From Microbacterium sp. Clip185 (GTDB taxonomy: Bacteria; Actinomycetota; Actinomycetes; Actinomycetales; Microbacteriaceae): 64,000 bases of DNA. Made by a program: the position numbers and the translations under genes. The stretch lies in NCBI RefSeq assembly GCF_028743715.1, contig NZ_CP117996.1, positions 2,976,001 to 3,040,000 of the forward strand, given 5' to 3'. Below, piece by piece: positions 49,631 through 57,670 of this stretch (position 1 is its first letter; each line of letters begins with the position of its first letter). The notes beneath the pieces were generated by a model. It did not search any database. It was given only the letters and a program-made list of their open reading frames with translations, and was not told the origin of the DNA.

Positions 49631-50623
49631 TCAGATCGAGGCGCTGAACACGATCCGCCCGCCCACCCGGGCCGCGCGGCAGCCGGGGAGGTCGATGGGG
49701 CCTTGGCCGCGCCAGTCGGTGACCAGCCGCTCCACCTCCTGCGTCTGGCGGTGCGTGAGCGAGACGTGGAACTCGCTGGCCACGACATGGCGGAGGATGC
49801 GGGTGCGCAGCGCCGAAGGGTTGGCGGCGAGGGCTGCGACCGAGACGGCGATCCCTGCCTCGGCGGGCTCGACGATGTCCTCGATGGTCTCGTCGATCAT
49901 CTCGGCGAAGGCCGCCGCATCCTCTCGCAGCTGCTCGGCGGTACGCGCGAGGGCGTCGGCGATGCCGGGGCCCAGCTCGCGCTCGAGCACCGGCAGCACG
50001 CGCTGACGCACCCGCACCCGGGTGAAGGCGGGGTCGTCGTTGTGCGGATCGTGCCACGGCTCGAGCTCGGCGGCGGTGCAGGCGGCGAGGGTCGTGGCGC
50101 GCGAGACGCCCAGGAGCGGCCGGAGCCACGTGAGGCCGCCGTCGTCCCGGCGCTCCGGCGCCATCCCGCCGAGACTCGTCGCCCCCGAGCCCCGGGCGAG
50201 CCCGAGCAGCACGGTCTCGGCCTGGTCGTCGAGGGTGTGGGCGAGCAGCACGGCCGAGGCGTCGCGTCGCGACGCGGCCTCCGCGAGCGCCGCGCGACGG
50301 GCCTTGCGGGCGGCGGCCTCCGGCCCCTCCCCCTCGGCCGACACCTCGACCCGCACGACCTCGGCGCCGAGCCCGAGCCCGCGGGCGAGGTCGGCTGCAC
50401 GGGCGGCGACCGCATCCGATCCGTCCTGGAGTCCGTGATCGACCGTCACCGCGATCGCGCGTACGTCGAGGGCGGCGGCTTCGAAGGCGACGGCCGCCGT
50501 GAGGGCGAGGGAGTCGGCCCCGCCCGAGAGTCCGACGACGACGGTCTGTCCGCGCCGGGGTTCGAGCACCGCGCGGACGGCGCGGCGCACCGCGGCGGTG
50601 GCGGGGTCGAGTCCGGGTCGCAT
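49631..50623 (-). CDS. tilS: tRNA(Ile)-lysidine synthase
   Basis: The 330-residue enzyme modifies C34 of the AUA-reading tRNA-Ile. The PP-loop is VVGLSGGADSLALTAAVAFEA, and LLAHTLDDQAETVLLGLARGSG and WLRPLLGVSRATT are conserved in TilS. The C-terminal part is short, as in other actinobacteria. It is the first gene of the tilS-hpt-ftsH-fol block. It is divergent from ppa, with a 156-base gap. Confidence 0.94.
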   Translation of the reverse strand: MRPGLDPATAAVRRAVRAVLEPRRGQTVVVGLSGGADSLALTAAVAFEAAALDVRAIAVTVDHGLQDGSDAVAARAADLARGLGLGAEVVRVEVSAEGEGPEAAARKARRAALAEAASRRDASAVLLAHTLDDQAETVLLGLARGSGATSLGGMAPERRDDGGLTWLRPLLGVSRATTLAACTAAELEPWHDPHNDDPAFTRVRVRQRVLPVLERELGPGIADALARTAEQLREDAAAFAEMIDETIEDIVEPAEAGIAVSVAALAANPSALRTRILRHVVASEFHVSLTHRQTQEVERLVTDWRGQGPIDLPGCRAARVGGRIVFSASI

Positions 50624-50779
50624 GCCACCACGCTACTGGCGGGGGCGGCGAGGGCTCTGCCACGAACAGTGTCCCTGCCCGCTCCCGTGCGGTTCTCGCC
50701 GAGCCCTGCCCGCGGAACCGCCGAAGCGGGCCGACTAGGCTGTGTGGCGAATCCGCTGAACTTCCGAAGGAGCACAGGA

Positions 50780-51313
50780 ATGGGCGCATACGACGCCGTC
50801 ATCGAGATCCCGCGCGGCAGCCGCGTCAAGTACGAGGTCGACCACGGCACGGGCCGGGTCTTCCTGGACCGCGTTCTGTTCACGCCCATGGGCTACCCGA
50901 GCAACTACGGCTTCTTCGAGAACACCCTCGGCGAGGACGGCGACCCGCTCGACGTGCTCGTGCTGCTCGACCGCGACATCTACCCCGGCGTGCTCGCGAA
51001 GGTGCGCCCCGTCGCCGTGCTGAAGATGAGCGACGAGGCCGGCGGTGACGACAAGGTCGTCGCCGTACTGGCGAAGGACCCGCGCTGGGCCCACATCCAG
51101 GACGTCGACGACATCGACGAGTGGACCAAGGGCGAGATCGGCCACTTCTTCGAGCACTACAAGGACCTCGAGCCCAACAAGTGGGTCAAGGTCGACGAGT
51201 GGGCGAACGCGGCCGAGGCCGAGCGTCTGGTGTCGGAGGCCTTCACGCGCTTCGAGGAGCACGAGGGTCAGACCAAGACGCAGGGTGAGGGCCAGGCCCC
51301 GAACTCGCTCTGA
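50780..51313 (+). CDS. ppa: Inorganic pyrophosphatase
   Basis: The 177-residue family I enzyme hydrolyses pyrophosphate. YDAVIEIPRGSRVKYEVDH, YPSNYGFFENTLGEDGDPLDVLVLL (signature D-G-D-P-L-D) and HFFEHYKDLEPNKWVKV are conserved. GAAGGAG precedes the ATG. A strong terminator follows 13 bases after the stop. The final 15 residues are a polar tail. Confidence 0.97.
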   Translation: MGAYDAVIEIPRGSRVKYEVDHGTGRVFLDRVLFTPMGYPSNYGFFENTLGEDGDPLDVLVLLDRDIYPGVLAKVRPVAVLKMSDEAGGDDKVVAVLAKDPRWAHIQDVDDIDEWTKGEIGHFFEHYKDLEPNKWVKVDEWANAAEAERLVSEAFTRFEEHEGQTKTQGEGQAPNSL

Positions 51314-51326
51314 GACCTCTCAGACG

Positions 51327-51364
51327 AAGAGAGCGGATGCGGCACCGGCCGCATCCGCTCTCTT
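51327..51364 (+). terminator. Rho-independent terminator of ppa
   Basis: A perfect stem of 17 base pairs (AAGAGAGCGGATGCGGC with its complement) and loop ACCG is followed by TTCTGT. The stem is an inverted pair of the octamer GGATGCGG. It lies between ppa and the convergent M23 peptidase gene and may serve both. Confidence 0.88.
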
Positions 51365-51382
51365 TCTGTCTGGGTGTCGGAC

Positions 51383-52756
51383 TCAGAAGCCGACGCCGCG
51401 CGCCGCCATGAACGGCCGGGGGTTGACGGTTCCGCTCGGGGTGTAGACCTCGAAGTGGAGGTGGCAGCCGAAGGAGTTGCCGGTGTTGCCGACGCCTGCG
51501 ATGACGTCGCCCGCGTTGACCCACTGGCCGCGCGACACGTAGATGCCGCCGTTGGAGATGTGGGCGTAGCCGGTGCCGTAGCCGCCGCCGTGGTCGATGC
51601 GGATGTAGTTGCCGTAGCCGCCGTTGCCGCCAGCGAAGGTCACCGTCCCGGAGGACGCCGCGTAGATGTTGCCCCAGCATCCGGCGCCGAAATCGGTGCC
51701 GTAGTGGAAGCTGCTCGCGCAGTAGCTCGGACCGCACTGGGCGTAGCGCTGGCCGTACTCGGACGTGATGCTGCCGCCGGCGGGCCGCACCCAGCCTGAG
51801 CCGCCGCCACCGCCGCCGCCTCCCCCGCCGCCACCACCGCCGGGGTTGTTCTTCGCCGCCTCTTCTGCCGCACGGCGAGCTGCTTCCGCTGCGGCTTGAC
51901 GGGCCGCCTCGTCGCGACGCTTCTGCTCGGCCACACCGGCCTGGTAGTCGGCGACGGTCTTCGCGGTCGTGTCCTTGAGCGCGGCCAGCTGGGCCTGCAG
52001 CGTGCCGAGGTTCTGGTTCTGCGCGTCGAGGGCGGCCTGGGCGGCATCCGCCGCTGCCTGCGCCTCCTGCATGGCCTGCTCGGCGGCCTTCTGCAGCTTG
52101 TCGCGCTCGTCGCGAGCGGTGGTGGCCTGCGCGGTCAGCGACTGGGCGGCGTTCCTGGCCGAGACGGCGGCCGCGTAGACGTCCTGGTTGCGCTCGAGGA
52201 GCTTGTCCATCGTGCCGAGGCGGGCGAGCAGGTCATCGGCACCGGCAGCGGAGCCCGCGAAGAAGAGCTGCAGCGATGTGTCGTCGCCACCGGCCTTGTA
52301 GAGCTGGCTGGCGACGCGCCCCGCCTTGTTCGCCGCCTCGGTCGCGGCGGCGGCTTGCGCGTCGGCCTGCGACTGCAGGTTGTCGGCGCGCGCGGCGGCG
52401 TCGAAGTACGCCTGCTGCGCGGTGAAGTACTCCTGGGACTTCTGGTCGGCGATCGCCTGCTTCGCCGCGACATCGGCCTGCAGCTGCGCGATCAGCGTCT
52501 CGATGCGCTGGATCTCGGCGTTCTTCGCCGCTTCGTTGTTCTTGGCGTTCTGAACGTCGTCCCACGAGGGGTAGCCCTCGATCGCGAGCGCGCGGGGCTG
52601 AAGCGGGCCGGCCAGCGCAGCGAGTCCGACGACGCCGAGTGCGCCGGCACCCAGCGCGACGCGGCGGGTCATCGTGGGCCAGAGGGCGCGCTTCTCTTGG
52701 GCGGTGGGGCCGCAACCGCAGTCCTCTTCCGCTCCGGACAGATCTTCGGCAGACAC
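51383..52756 (-). CDS. Secreted M23 family metallopeptidase with coiled coil
   Basis: The 457-residue protein has a long N-terminal region with CGCG, then a signal-like segment (MTRRVALGAGALGVVGLAALAG), a coiled coil of about 250 residues rich in Ala, Gln and Glu, a run of 14 glycines, and an M23 (LytM) domain with HYGTDFGA and HLHFEVY as metal and catalytic motifs. It probably cleaves peptidoglycan crosslinks or regulates division hydrolases. The coiled coil resembles EnvC/RipC-type linkers. No riboswitch is evident in the 224 bases upstream. Confidence 0.9.
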   Translation of the reverse strand: MSAEDLSGAEEDCGCGPTAQEKRALWPTMTRRVALGAGALGVVGLAALAGPLQPRALAIEGYPSWDDVQNAKNNEAAKNAEIQRIETLIAQLQADVAAKQAIADQKSQEYFTAQQAYFDAAARADNLQSQADAQAAAATEAANKAGRVASQLYKAGGDDTSLQLFFAGSAAGADDLLARLGTMDKLLERNQDVYAAAVSARNAAQSLTAQATTARDERDKLQKAAEQAMQEAQAAADAAQAALDAQNQNLGTLQAQLAALKDTTAKTVADYQAGVAEQKRRDEAARQAAAEAARRAAEEAAKNNPGGGGGGGGGGGGGGSGWVRPAGGSITSEYGQRYAQCGPSYCASSFHYGTDFGAGCWGNIYAASSGTVTFAGGNGGYGNYIRIDHGGGYGTGYAHISNGGIYVSRGQWVNAGDVIAGVGNTGNSFGCHLHFEVYTPSGTVNPRPFMAARGVGF

Positions 52757-52980
52757 AACAGCCCCTCATTCACCGGCGCAACACCGACAACACTAACAAC
52801 ATCAGTCACATCCGCAACGGGTTCTTCGAACGCAGGATGCGGGCGGTCCCGCGCCATCCTCTCCCCTGATCGACGGCCCACCGGGCAGCGACGCGCGCGG
52901 GCGGTCGGACCCGATTTCGCATTTGCCGGAGTCTCGCCTATGCTTGCTCTTCGGTAAGCGTGAGCCCGAAGGGTTCATCC

Positions 52981-53053
52981 GGCCCCATCGTTTAGCGGCC
53001 TAGGACGCCGCCCTTTCACGGCGGTAGCACGGGTTCGAATCCCGTTGGGGTCA
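52981..53053 (+). tRNA. tRNA-Glu (TTC anticodon)
   Basis: Acceptor GGCCCCA pairs with TGGGGTC plus discriminator A. The anticodon loop is CTTTCAC with anticodon TTC, and the T arm is CGGG TTCGAAT CCCG. The length is 73 bases. A possible -10 box TATGCT lies at 52939-52944. It is followed 27 bases later by tRNA-Asp, so both are probably one transcript. Confidence 0.96.
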
Positions 53054-53080
53054 CACAACCGAATACAATTAAACAAGCAT

Positions 53081-53154
53081 GGCCCTGTAGCGCAGTTGGT
53101 TAGCGTGCCGCCCTGTCACGGCGGAGGTCGCGGGTTCAAGTCCCGTCAGGGTCG
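53081..53154 (+). tRNA. tRNA-Asp (GTC anticodon)
   Basis: Acceptor GGCCCTG pairs with CAGGGTC plus discriminator G. The anticodon loop CTGTCAC gives GTC, and the T arm is GCGGG TTCAAGT CCCGT. The length is 74 bases. A terminator follows 12 bases later. Confidence 0.96.
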
Positions 53155-53166
53155 CTCTGAGCGACG

Positions 53167-53192
53167 GGCCCTTCTCGAAGGGCCTTTCGTTT
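53167..53192 (+). terminator. Terminator after tRNA-Glu/tRNA-Asp
   Basis: GGCCCTTC and GAAGGGCC pair perfectly around a TC loop and are followed by TTTCGTTT. It lies 12 bases after tRNA-Asp and before tRNA-Phe, so tRNA-Phe probably has its own promoter in the 43 bases between. Confidence 0.85.
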
Positions 53193-53235
53193 AGGACGCG
53201 GCATCGCGTCGCCTCGAGCGATACGGATGCTGCGG

Positions 53236-53308
53236 GGCTCTGTAGCTCAGTTGGTAGAGCGCACGACTGAAAATCGTGAGGTCACGGGATCGACGCCCGT
53301 CGGAGCCA
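53236..53308 (+). tRNA. tRNA-Phe (GAA anticodon)
   Basis: Acceptor GGCTCTG pairs with CGGAGCC (one T-G pair) plus discriminator A. The anticodon loop CTGAAAA gives GAA, and D arm TAGCTCAGTTGGTAGAGC is standard. The T loop reads ATCGACG rather than TTCGANN, a variant I believe occurs in actinobacterial tRNA-Phe. The length is 73 bases. A region of lower G+C with an HNH remnant begins after its terminator. Confidence 0.95.
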
Positions 53309-53335
53309 CACGGACCGTCGTTACAACGGTCCCAG

Positions 53336-53370
53336 AAACCCTCGCCTAGCTTCTACATGGCGGGGGTTTT
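53336..53370 (+). terminator. Terminator after tRNA-Phe
   Basis: AAACCCTCGCC pairs with GGCGGGGGTTT (one T-G pair) around a 12-base loop and is followed by T-rich sequence (TTTTGCTTTG). It lies 27 bases downstream of tRNA-Phe. Confidence 0.8.
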
Positions 53371-53459
53371 GCTTTGTGCGGTGAGGGGCAGTGCTTGAAC
53401 CGCAGTCCTTATGTGGAGCTGCGCCGATGTCGGGAGTCGGCGGGGCCGCTCTGGGGCTG

Positions 53460-53700
53460 GTCGACACCGCGCGGCGCTGCTGGTGGTGGCGCACATCGTG
53501 CCGCGCTCTATCTCAGATGAGGGGCACCGCAAGGGCTTCGCCTCGATCGCGATGCTCGGCTGCAGTCTCGGATGCGACGAGCTGTTCGAGCTCGGCTACC
53601 TCGTCGTCGACGATGAGGGTGCTGTCCGGCCCGGACGACCAGCCGAGAGCGAAGCGCTGCGCCCCCGGTGGACCGAGATGGTTCACCGGGGGCGCCAGAG
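53460..53700 (+). pseudogene. C-terminal remnant of an HNH endonuclease
   Basis: The 407 bases between tRNA-Phe and 53716 hold no intact gene. In one frame from about 53468 the translation reads LLVVAHIVPRSISDEGH, then FASIAMLGCSLGCDELFELG, then YLVVDDEGAVRPG, which matches the last part of HNH nucleases of the type with AHIxPxS and CxLGCDxLFExG. The N-terminal half is missing, the frame runs without a normal stop into the opposite gene, and no start fits. A decayed mobile or defence gene is the best reading. Confidence 0.55.
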
Positions 53701-53715
53701 TTTGTTCTTGACTAG

Positions 53716-54132
53716 TCAGTTCCAGTCTCTGTCGGAGAAGAGCACATCAACGGCCTGCCGCTTCTGTTCGAGGGACAGGTCGACCCCGGTCATGTTGAGG
53801 ACGATCGTGCCATTCCGCAGCCCTTCATCCCCCAGGACCAGCTCCCAGTACTCGGCCTCCCCGACGGAATCGAAGCGCTGGAAATCTCCGACATCAGTGC
53901 GCCATCCCTCCACACAGGAACCGGTCGCCTCCGTGCACACCTCCGCTGTTGCCTCCCGCGGGTTGATGCCGGCGGAGTAGGAGAGGAGGTCTTTGAGCGG
54001 GCGCTCCCTGAAGGAGTTCAGGCCCCCGGTGACCCACCAGATGCCTACGGCCAGCAGCACCCCGATGACCACGATGGAAGTGGTGATGATGGTGCGGCGT
54101 GGCGACCATCTCCGTGTTTCGGTAGCGGACAC
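53716..54132 (-). CDS. Single-helix membrane protein of unknown function
   Basis: The 138-residue product has one N-terminal membrane helix (TIITTSIVVIGVLLAVGIWW) and an outer domain with two Cys close together (EVCTEATGSCVEGW), probably a disulfide loop. The GTG at 54132 has GGAAGG 7 bases upstream and is preferred over a TTG at 54147. It follows the exported protein gene at 54170 on the same strand and is probably co-expressed with it. No family is recognised. Confidence 0.65.
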   Translation of the reverse strand: MSATETRRWSPRRTIITTSIVVIGVLLAVGIWWVTGGLNSFRERPLKDLLSYSAGINPREATAEVCTEATGSCVEGWRTDVGDFQRFDSVGEAEYWELVLGDEGLRNGTIVLNMTGVDLSLEQKRQAVDVLFSDRDWN

Positions 54133-54169
54133 ACCATCACCTTCCAATGATCGTTGGGTCGGAGCCTAC

Positions 54170-55192
54170 TCAGTACTGGGTGGCGGTGTCCCAGTTGCAG
54201 CGGTGAATGGCGACGCCGTAAGTCCAATCCACGGTGCGTGTAGGACGAGCCTTCTCGAGGTTCCACTCACCGGCGAACCACGAACCGTATGCGTGGCAGG
54301 AGAACTGTTGGCGCATCGTGGTCTTGGAGGTAAGCGCGTTGCGGACCGTGGCGCCCCACTGCCCGACTGCCTCGTTCCACCCCTCGAGATCCATCAGCGG
54401 CGCGGCGATGGCATAGGTCCACCATCCCGGCATCAGATTGACCCGGGGCTGGCCGTTCCAGGTGTCGACGTTCGCACTCGTGAAGAGCATCTGCGAGGCC
54501 GCGGGCGCCGCCACGATCGGATAATCGTAGGTGTCGCTGTGCTCGACGACCTGTGTCAGTCGAGCACCATTCACCACGTAGCGGGTCGGCACGTCGACAC
54601 CATTGGCGTCCTTCGCCGATGCCGGCGTGACGATGGTCACCAGATCGCCGGACGCGGAGCGGACGAGGGCGGTACCGTCCTCGACAAACAGGCTTGCGCC
54701 GCCCTCAACGGAGAACTCGTACGCGTACTCGGTCGGGGCTGAGGAGGCCTCGATCACCGTGGCGATCTGCACGAGGCCCTCTTCTCTCACGACGGGGACA
54801 GTGACGCTGCCGTTGCCGTTGTCGTGGGAGACGACGCCGTCGACGAGTTTCTGAGCGTCGCCGGCGACGTCGGAGTAGGGCAGTGTGATGCCGACGGTGA
54901 CATCACCTCGGGTCAGCGTGAGCGGAGCCCGGGCTTCAACGGGGACGACGATGTTCGTCCCCTCTACCGTGGCGTCGATCGCGGCGGTCGCGGTGACGTC
55001 GGTCGGAACCTCTGCGACGCTGTCGAGTGTCTGGAACTGCGGCTCTGTCGCGGCATCCGTGAACGACTGCAGCGCCTCGAGCGTCGACGCACTCCCGTCA
55101 TTCTCCGTTGCGCCAGCCGGTGTGGCACTGAAAACGAGCGCGGAGATTGCGGCGGCAGCCGACAGCCCTGTCAGTTTCCTGCGTGTGATCAC
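54170..55192 (-). CDS. Secreted protein with DUF2599-like C-terminal domain
   Basis: The 340-residue protein has a signal peptide (basic start, Ala-rich core, cleavage near AGA-TEN). A beta-rich middle region follows, and the C-terminal domain of about 85 residues contains GWWTYAIAAPLMDLEGWNEA, TMRQQFSCHAYGSWF, EWNLEKARPTR and HRCNW, which resembles DUF2599 with two Cys. It starts with GTG after GGGGA. It is 165 bases downstream of the response-regulator gene, with a 20-base palindrome between them. Confidence 0.7.
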   Translation of the reverse strand: MITRRKLTGLSAAAAISALVFSATPAGATENDGSASTLEALQSFTDAATEPQFQTLDSVAEVPTDVTATAAIDATVEGTNIVVPVEARAPLTLTRGDVTVGITLPYSDVAGDAQKLVDGVVSHDNGNGSVTVPVVREEGLVQIATVIEASSAPTEYAYEFSVEGGASLFVEDGTALVRSASGDLVTIVTPASAKDANGVDVPTRYVVNGARLTQVVEHSDTYDYPIVAAPAASQMLFTSANVDTWNGQPRVNLMPGWWTYAIAAPLMDLEGWNEAVGQWGATVRNALTSKTTMRQQFSCHAYGSWFAGEWNLEKARPTRTVDWTYGVAIHRCNWDTATQY

Positions 55193-55317
55193 GAAATTCC
55201 CCTAGTCCGCGCAACATGCGCTGCCTCGTCGGCTCGGCTCGGAGGCCGACAACATCGAACGCCCGTGTGGATCGCTCTTCCCCCGACCATAGGAGTCGAA
55301 GGGCCGCCGAATTCAGG

Positions 55318-55337
55318 CCATGGCCCTAGGACCATGG
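55318..55337. promoter_or_regulatory. 20-base palindrome upstream of the secreted-protein gene
   Basis: CCATGGCCCTAGGACCATGG is symmetric except for one base pair: outer CCATGG arms and a central CCTAGG. It lies 125 bases upstream of the secreted-protein start and 20 bases after the response-regulator stop. The size and symmetry would suit a dimeric LuxR-type regulator, but this is inference. Confidence 0.4.
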
Positions 55338-55357
55338 TTGGGAACTACTGGGCTAGA

Positions 55358-56008
55358 TCAAAGCTTGATCAACCCGATTTCAGTAGCACGGAGAACTATC
55401 TGCAGGCGATTCTCAACGCCCCACACGTGATTGATGTGGCGGATATCGGCCTTCACCGTGCCCTCCGCGTAGTGAAGCTCTGCTGCGATCTCCGCGTTGG
55501 AGAGCCCCTTCGCGATCAGTTCGATGACCCTGCGCTCTCGATCGCTCAGCGCCGGGGCGTCATCTTGATGCGACTCGGCGGCCTCGATCACTGCTCTGAC
55601 GAACTGATCCTGCACTTCCGGGGAGACGACTCGGTCGCCCGCATAGGCAGCGACGACTGCATCGATGATCTGATCGGGAGTGGAGTTCTTCACTAAGTAT
55701 CCGCAGGCGCCAGCACGAAGCACTTCCAGAGCTCGCCATTCGGTAGTGAACGTCGTCAAGGCGACGACGCGACATCGGGGGTTCCAGGCCAACACTCTGC
55801 GAGTGGCCTCGACACCGCTGACATCGGGCATCTTGATATCCATCAGGACGACGTCAGGGTCTGCGGCCTTGCAAGCGTCGACAACCTCAGATCCGTCGGC
55901 TGCTTCTCCAACGAGCATGACCCGATGATCGTCCGCGATGAATGCCCTCAACGCGTGGCGAACAAGGGCTTCATCGTCGACGACGAGCACGCGCACCGGG
56001 TCACTCAC
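55358..56008 (-). CDS. NarL/FixJ-type response regulator
   Basis: The 216-residue protein has a receiver domain (VRVLVVDDEALVRHALRAF, phosphoacceptor Asp in DVVLMDIKMPDVSG, Thr in VVALTTF, Lys in GYLVKNS) and a LuxR-type helix-turn-helix (LSDRERRVIELIAKGLSNAEIAAELHYAEGTVKADI). The start is uncertain: GTG at 56008 fits the domain but has no clear ribosome binding site, and the frame is open 30 bases upstream. It is divergent from the histidine kinase gene, an uncommon arrangement. Local G+C is near 55-60%. Confidence 0.88.
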   Translation of the reverse strand: MSDPVRVLVVDDEALVRHALRAFIADDHRVMLVGEAADGSEVVDACKAADPDVVLMDIKMPDVSGVEATRRVLAWNPRCRVVALTTFTTEWRALEVLRAGACGYLVKNSTPDQIIDAVVAAYAGDRVVSPEVQDQFVRAVIEAAESHQDDAPALSDRERRVIELIAKGLSNAEIAAELHYAEGTVKADIRHINHVWGVENRLQIVLRATEIGLIKL

Positions 56009-56185
56009 GTTCACAACGTATCTCGGTGAGCCCAGCACATTCGTAGCCTCAGGGCCATGAGTCCCTGTCCGCGGGATGGCGCGAAGTAGTGTTGGCGAGA
56101 GTATTAGCGCGCGGAGTCAGCGCAAGGGAATCCTGATGCGCGACTCGAACAGGGGGCATCATCATGGCACCGAGTATCTACAGCC

Positions 56186-57514
56186 TTGAAGTACTTATCC
56201 GGGCTGCTGCTGGGACCGACGCGGACTTTGGTGACTGGCTGTGCAAGATGTTGGGCATCTGTGCCTGAAACCCCCTGGGAGCTCGGAGATATCAGAGAGC
56301 ACGCGCACGCGGATAGCGGACGGGTCTCGATCCGGCGAACGCTTGCCTCGGGTGAGTTCTGGAAACCACGTTCGCTGCACCCCATAGCTCGGCTCCTGCT
56401 ACTCGTCGTGGTGAGCGTGCTGCTCTGCATCTCGGTGGGCTTCATCGTCACCGGGGGCCCCTTCACACGGGACGACCTGCTCGCTGTTGTGCTCTACGGC
56501 GCCCTTGCCGCTTTCGCATGGCGGCCGACGATAGCCGCTTTCCTCGTCATTGTCGGCTGTAGCCTCGGCGCCATTCTGACAGGAAGCGGCGGGGACCTTC
56601 TGGAGCTCGCTTTGGCTCTCGGCATCGTCGCAGCGACGTGCGCTCCCTGGGTGATCACGGTCCATGGGCTCGTGCTCGTTGTGCTCACGGCGGACATGGC
56701 CATGAACGGGTCATCGCTCACGGAGGGAGGATTCTTCGGCATCGCTGGCATCGCGGCGATTGCGTTTCTCGTAGGCATCACTTTCCGGATCGTCACCGCG
56801 CGCGAAGCCATCCTCGTCGCGGAGCGTGCCCGCGTCGTGAAGGATCTCGAAGCGCTTGCACGGGAGGAGCAGGAGCAGATCGCGGACGAACTGCACGATG
56901 GGATCGCGCACGATCTCACCCTCGTGCTGTTCCACGCCCGGGCGCTTCCGCGCCAGCCAGACGAGGCGGCCCGACAGGTGTCGCTCACCACGATCGAGGA
57001 CTCGGCCGAGCGGGCACTGCAGAGCATCCAGTCGCTCTTGTCGCTGATCCGTGAGACGCGGGCCGACGGTGCAGACGGGCGCGCTGTTCGGTATGACGGA
57101 GACGTGATTGAGGCCGTGACGTCCTTGGGTGCGCTGTTGAAGGACGCGGGTATCCCGACCAGCGTGTCGGTCCCGCAGACATCGCTCAGCGCAACGCCGG
57201 CAGCCGAACGGGTCCTCACGGAGACGGCCATCGAGGCCGTGACGAACATCCTCAAGCACGGGCCCGCCTCGGAAGCCGCGAGCCTCGACGTCATGGAAGG
57301 GCCCGGCTTCGTCGAGCTATTGGTCAAGAACGTTGCTCCACGCACCATCCCCGGCAGTGCTGCTCGCTCCAGCGGGCGCGGACTGCTTCGTGCGCGCCAG
57401 CGGCTCGTCCAGTACGGCGGGGAGCTGGAATCGGATCTGAATTCAGGTGTGTGGGTCCTGCAGGCGCGGATTCCTCTTGCGCCAACTGGTCCAGGTGTCC
57501 ACCCCGCCCCGTAA
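56186..57514 (+). CDS. NarL-type sensor histidine kinase
   Basis: The protein (442 residues from the first ATG) has about five membrane helices between residues 65 and 200, a HisKA_3 dimerisation helix with the phosphorylated His in EEQEQIADELHDGIAHDLTL, and an ATPase domain with TETAIEAVTNILKHG (N box) and SSGRGLLRARQRL (G box). The start is unclear; GTG at 56261 is an alternative. It should phosphorylate the divergently encoded response regulator. The signal is unknown. Confidence 0.85.
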   Translation: MKYLSGLLLGPTRTLVTGCARCWASVPETPWELGDIREHAHADSGRVSIRRTLASGEFWKPRSLHPIARLLLLVVVSVLLCISVGFIVTGGPFTRDDLLAVVLYGALAAFAWRPTIAAFLVIVGCSLGAILTGSGGDLLELALALGIVAATCAPWVITVHGLVLVVLTADMAMNGSSLTEGGFFGIAGIAAIAFLVGITFRIVTAREAILVAERARVVKDLEALAREEQEQIADELHDGIAHDLTLVLFHARALPRQPDEAARQVSLTTIEDSAERALQSIQSLLSLIRETRADGADGRAVRYDGDVIEAVTSLGALLKDAGIPTSVSVPQTSLSATPAAERVLTETAIEAVTNILKHGPASEAASLDVMEGPGFVELLVKNVAPRTIPGSAARSSGRGLLRARQRLVQYGGELESDLNSGVWVLQARIPLAPTGPGVHPAP

Positions 57515-57670
57515 GCGTCGGGCGTGCGCACGAGGTTCGGCGCCGAAGCTGACGCCGCCTTCCGAGAGCTGGGGTCCTCGTCTTTCTGCACGGAAGCAGT
57601 GTCGTCTCGGCCAGCTATCTCTCTGACGCAGAAGAAACCGACGAGCCGTGATACCGGCGCACAACACTGG

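Noticed and set aside
52757..52980. c-di-AMP (ydaO-type) riboswitch upstream of the M23 peptidase
   Set aside because: Actinobacterial wall-hydrolase genes often carry this leader, so the upstream region was read for its conserved GA-rich motifs. None was found.
53287..53304. tRNA-Phe as a decayed gene because its T loop reads ATCGACG
   Set aside because: All stems pair and the anticodon arm is normal. I believe this T-loop variant occurs in actinobacterial tRNA-Phe, so the gene is taken as functional.
53236..57540. Attachment-site repeat of the tRNA-Phe 3' end marking an integrated element
   Set aside because: No second copy of the tRNA-Phe end (CCCGTCGGAGCCA) was seen downstream to 60 kb, and no integrase gene is present. 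The island idea rests on composition and gene content only.
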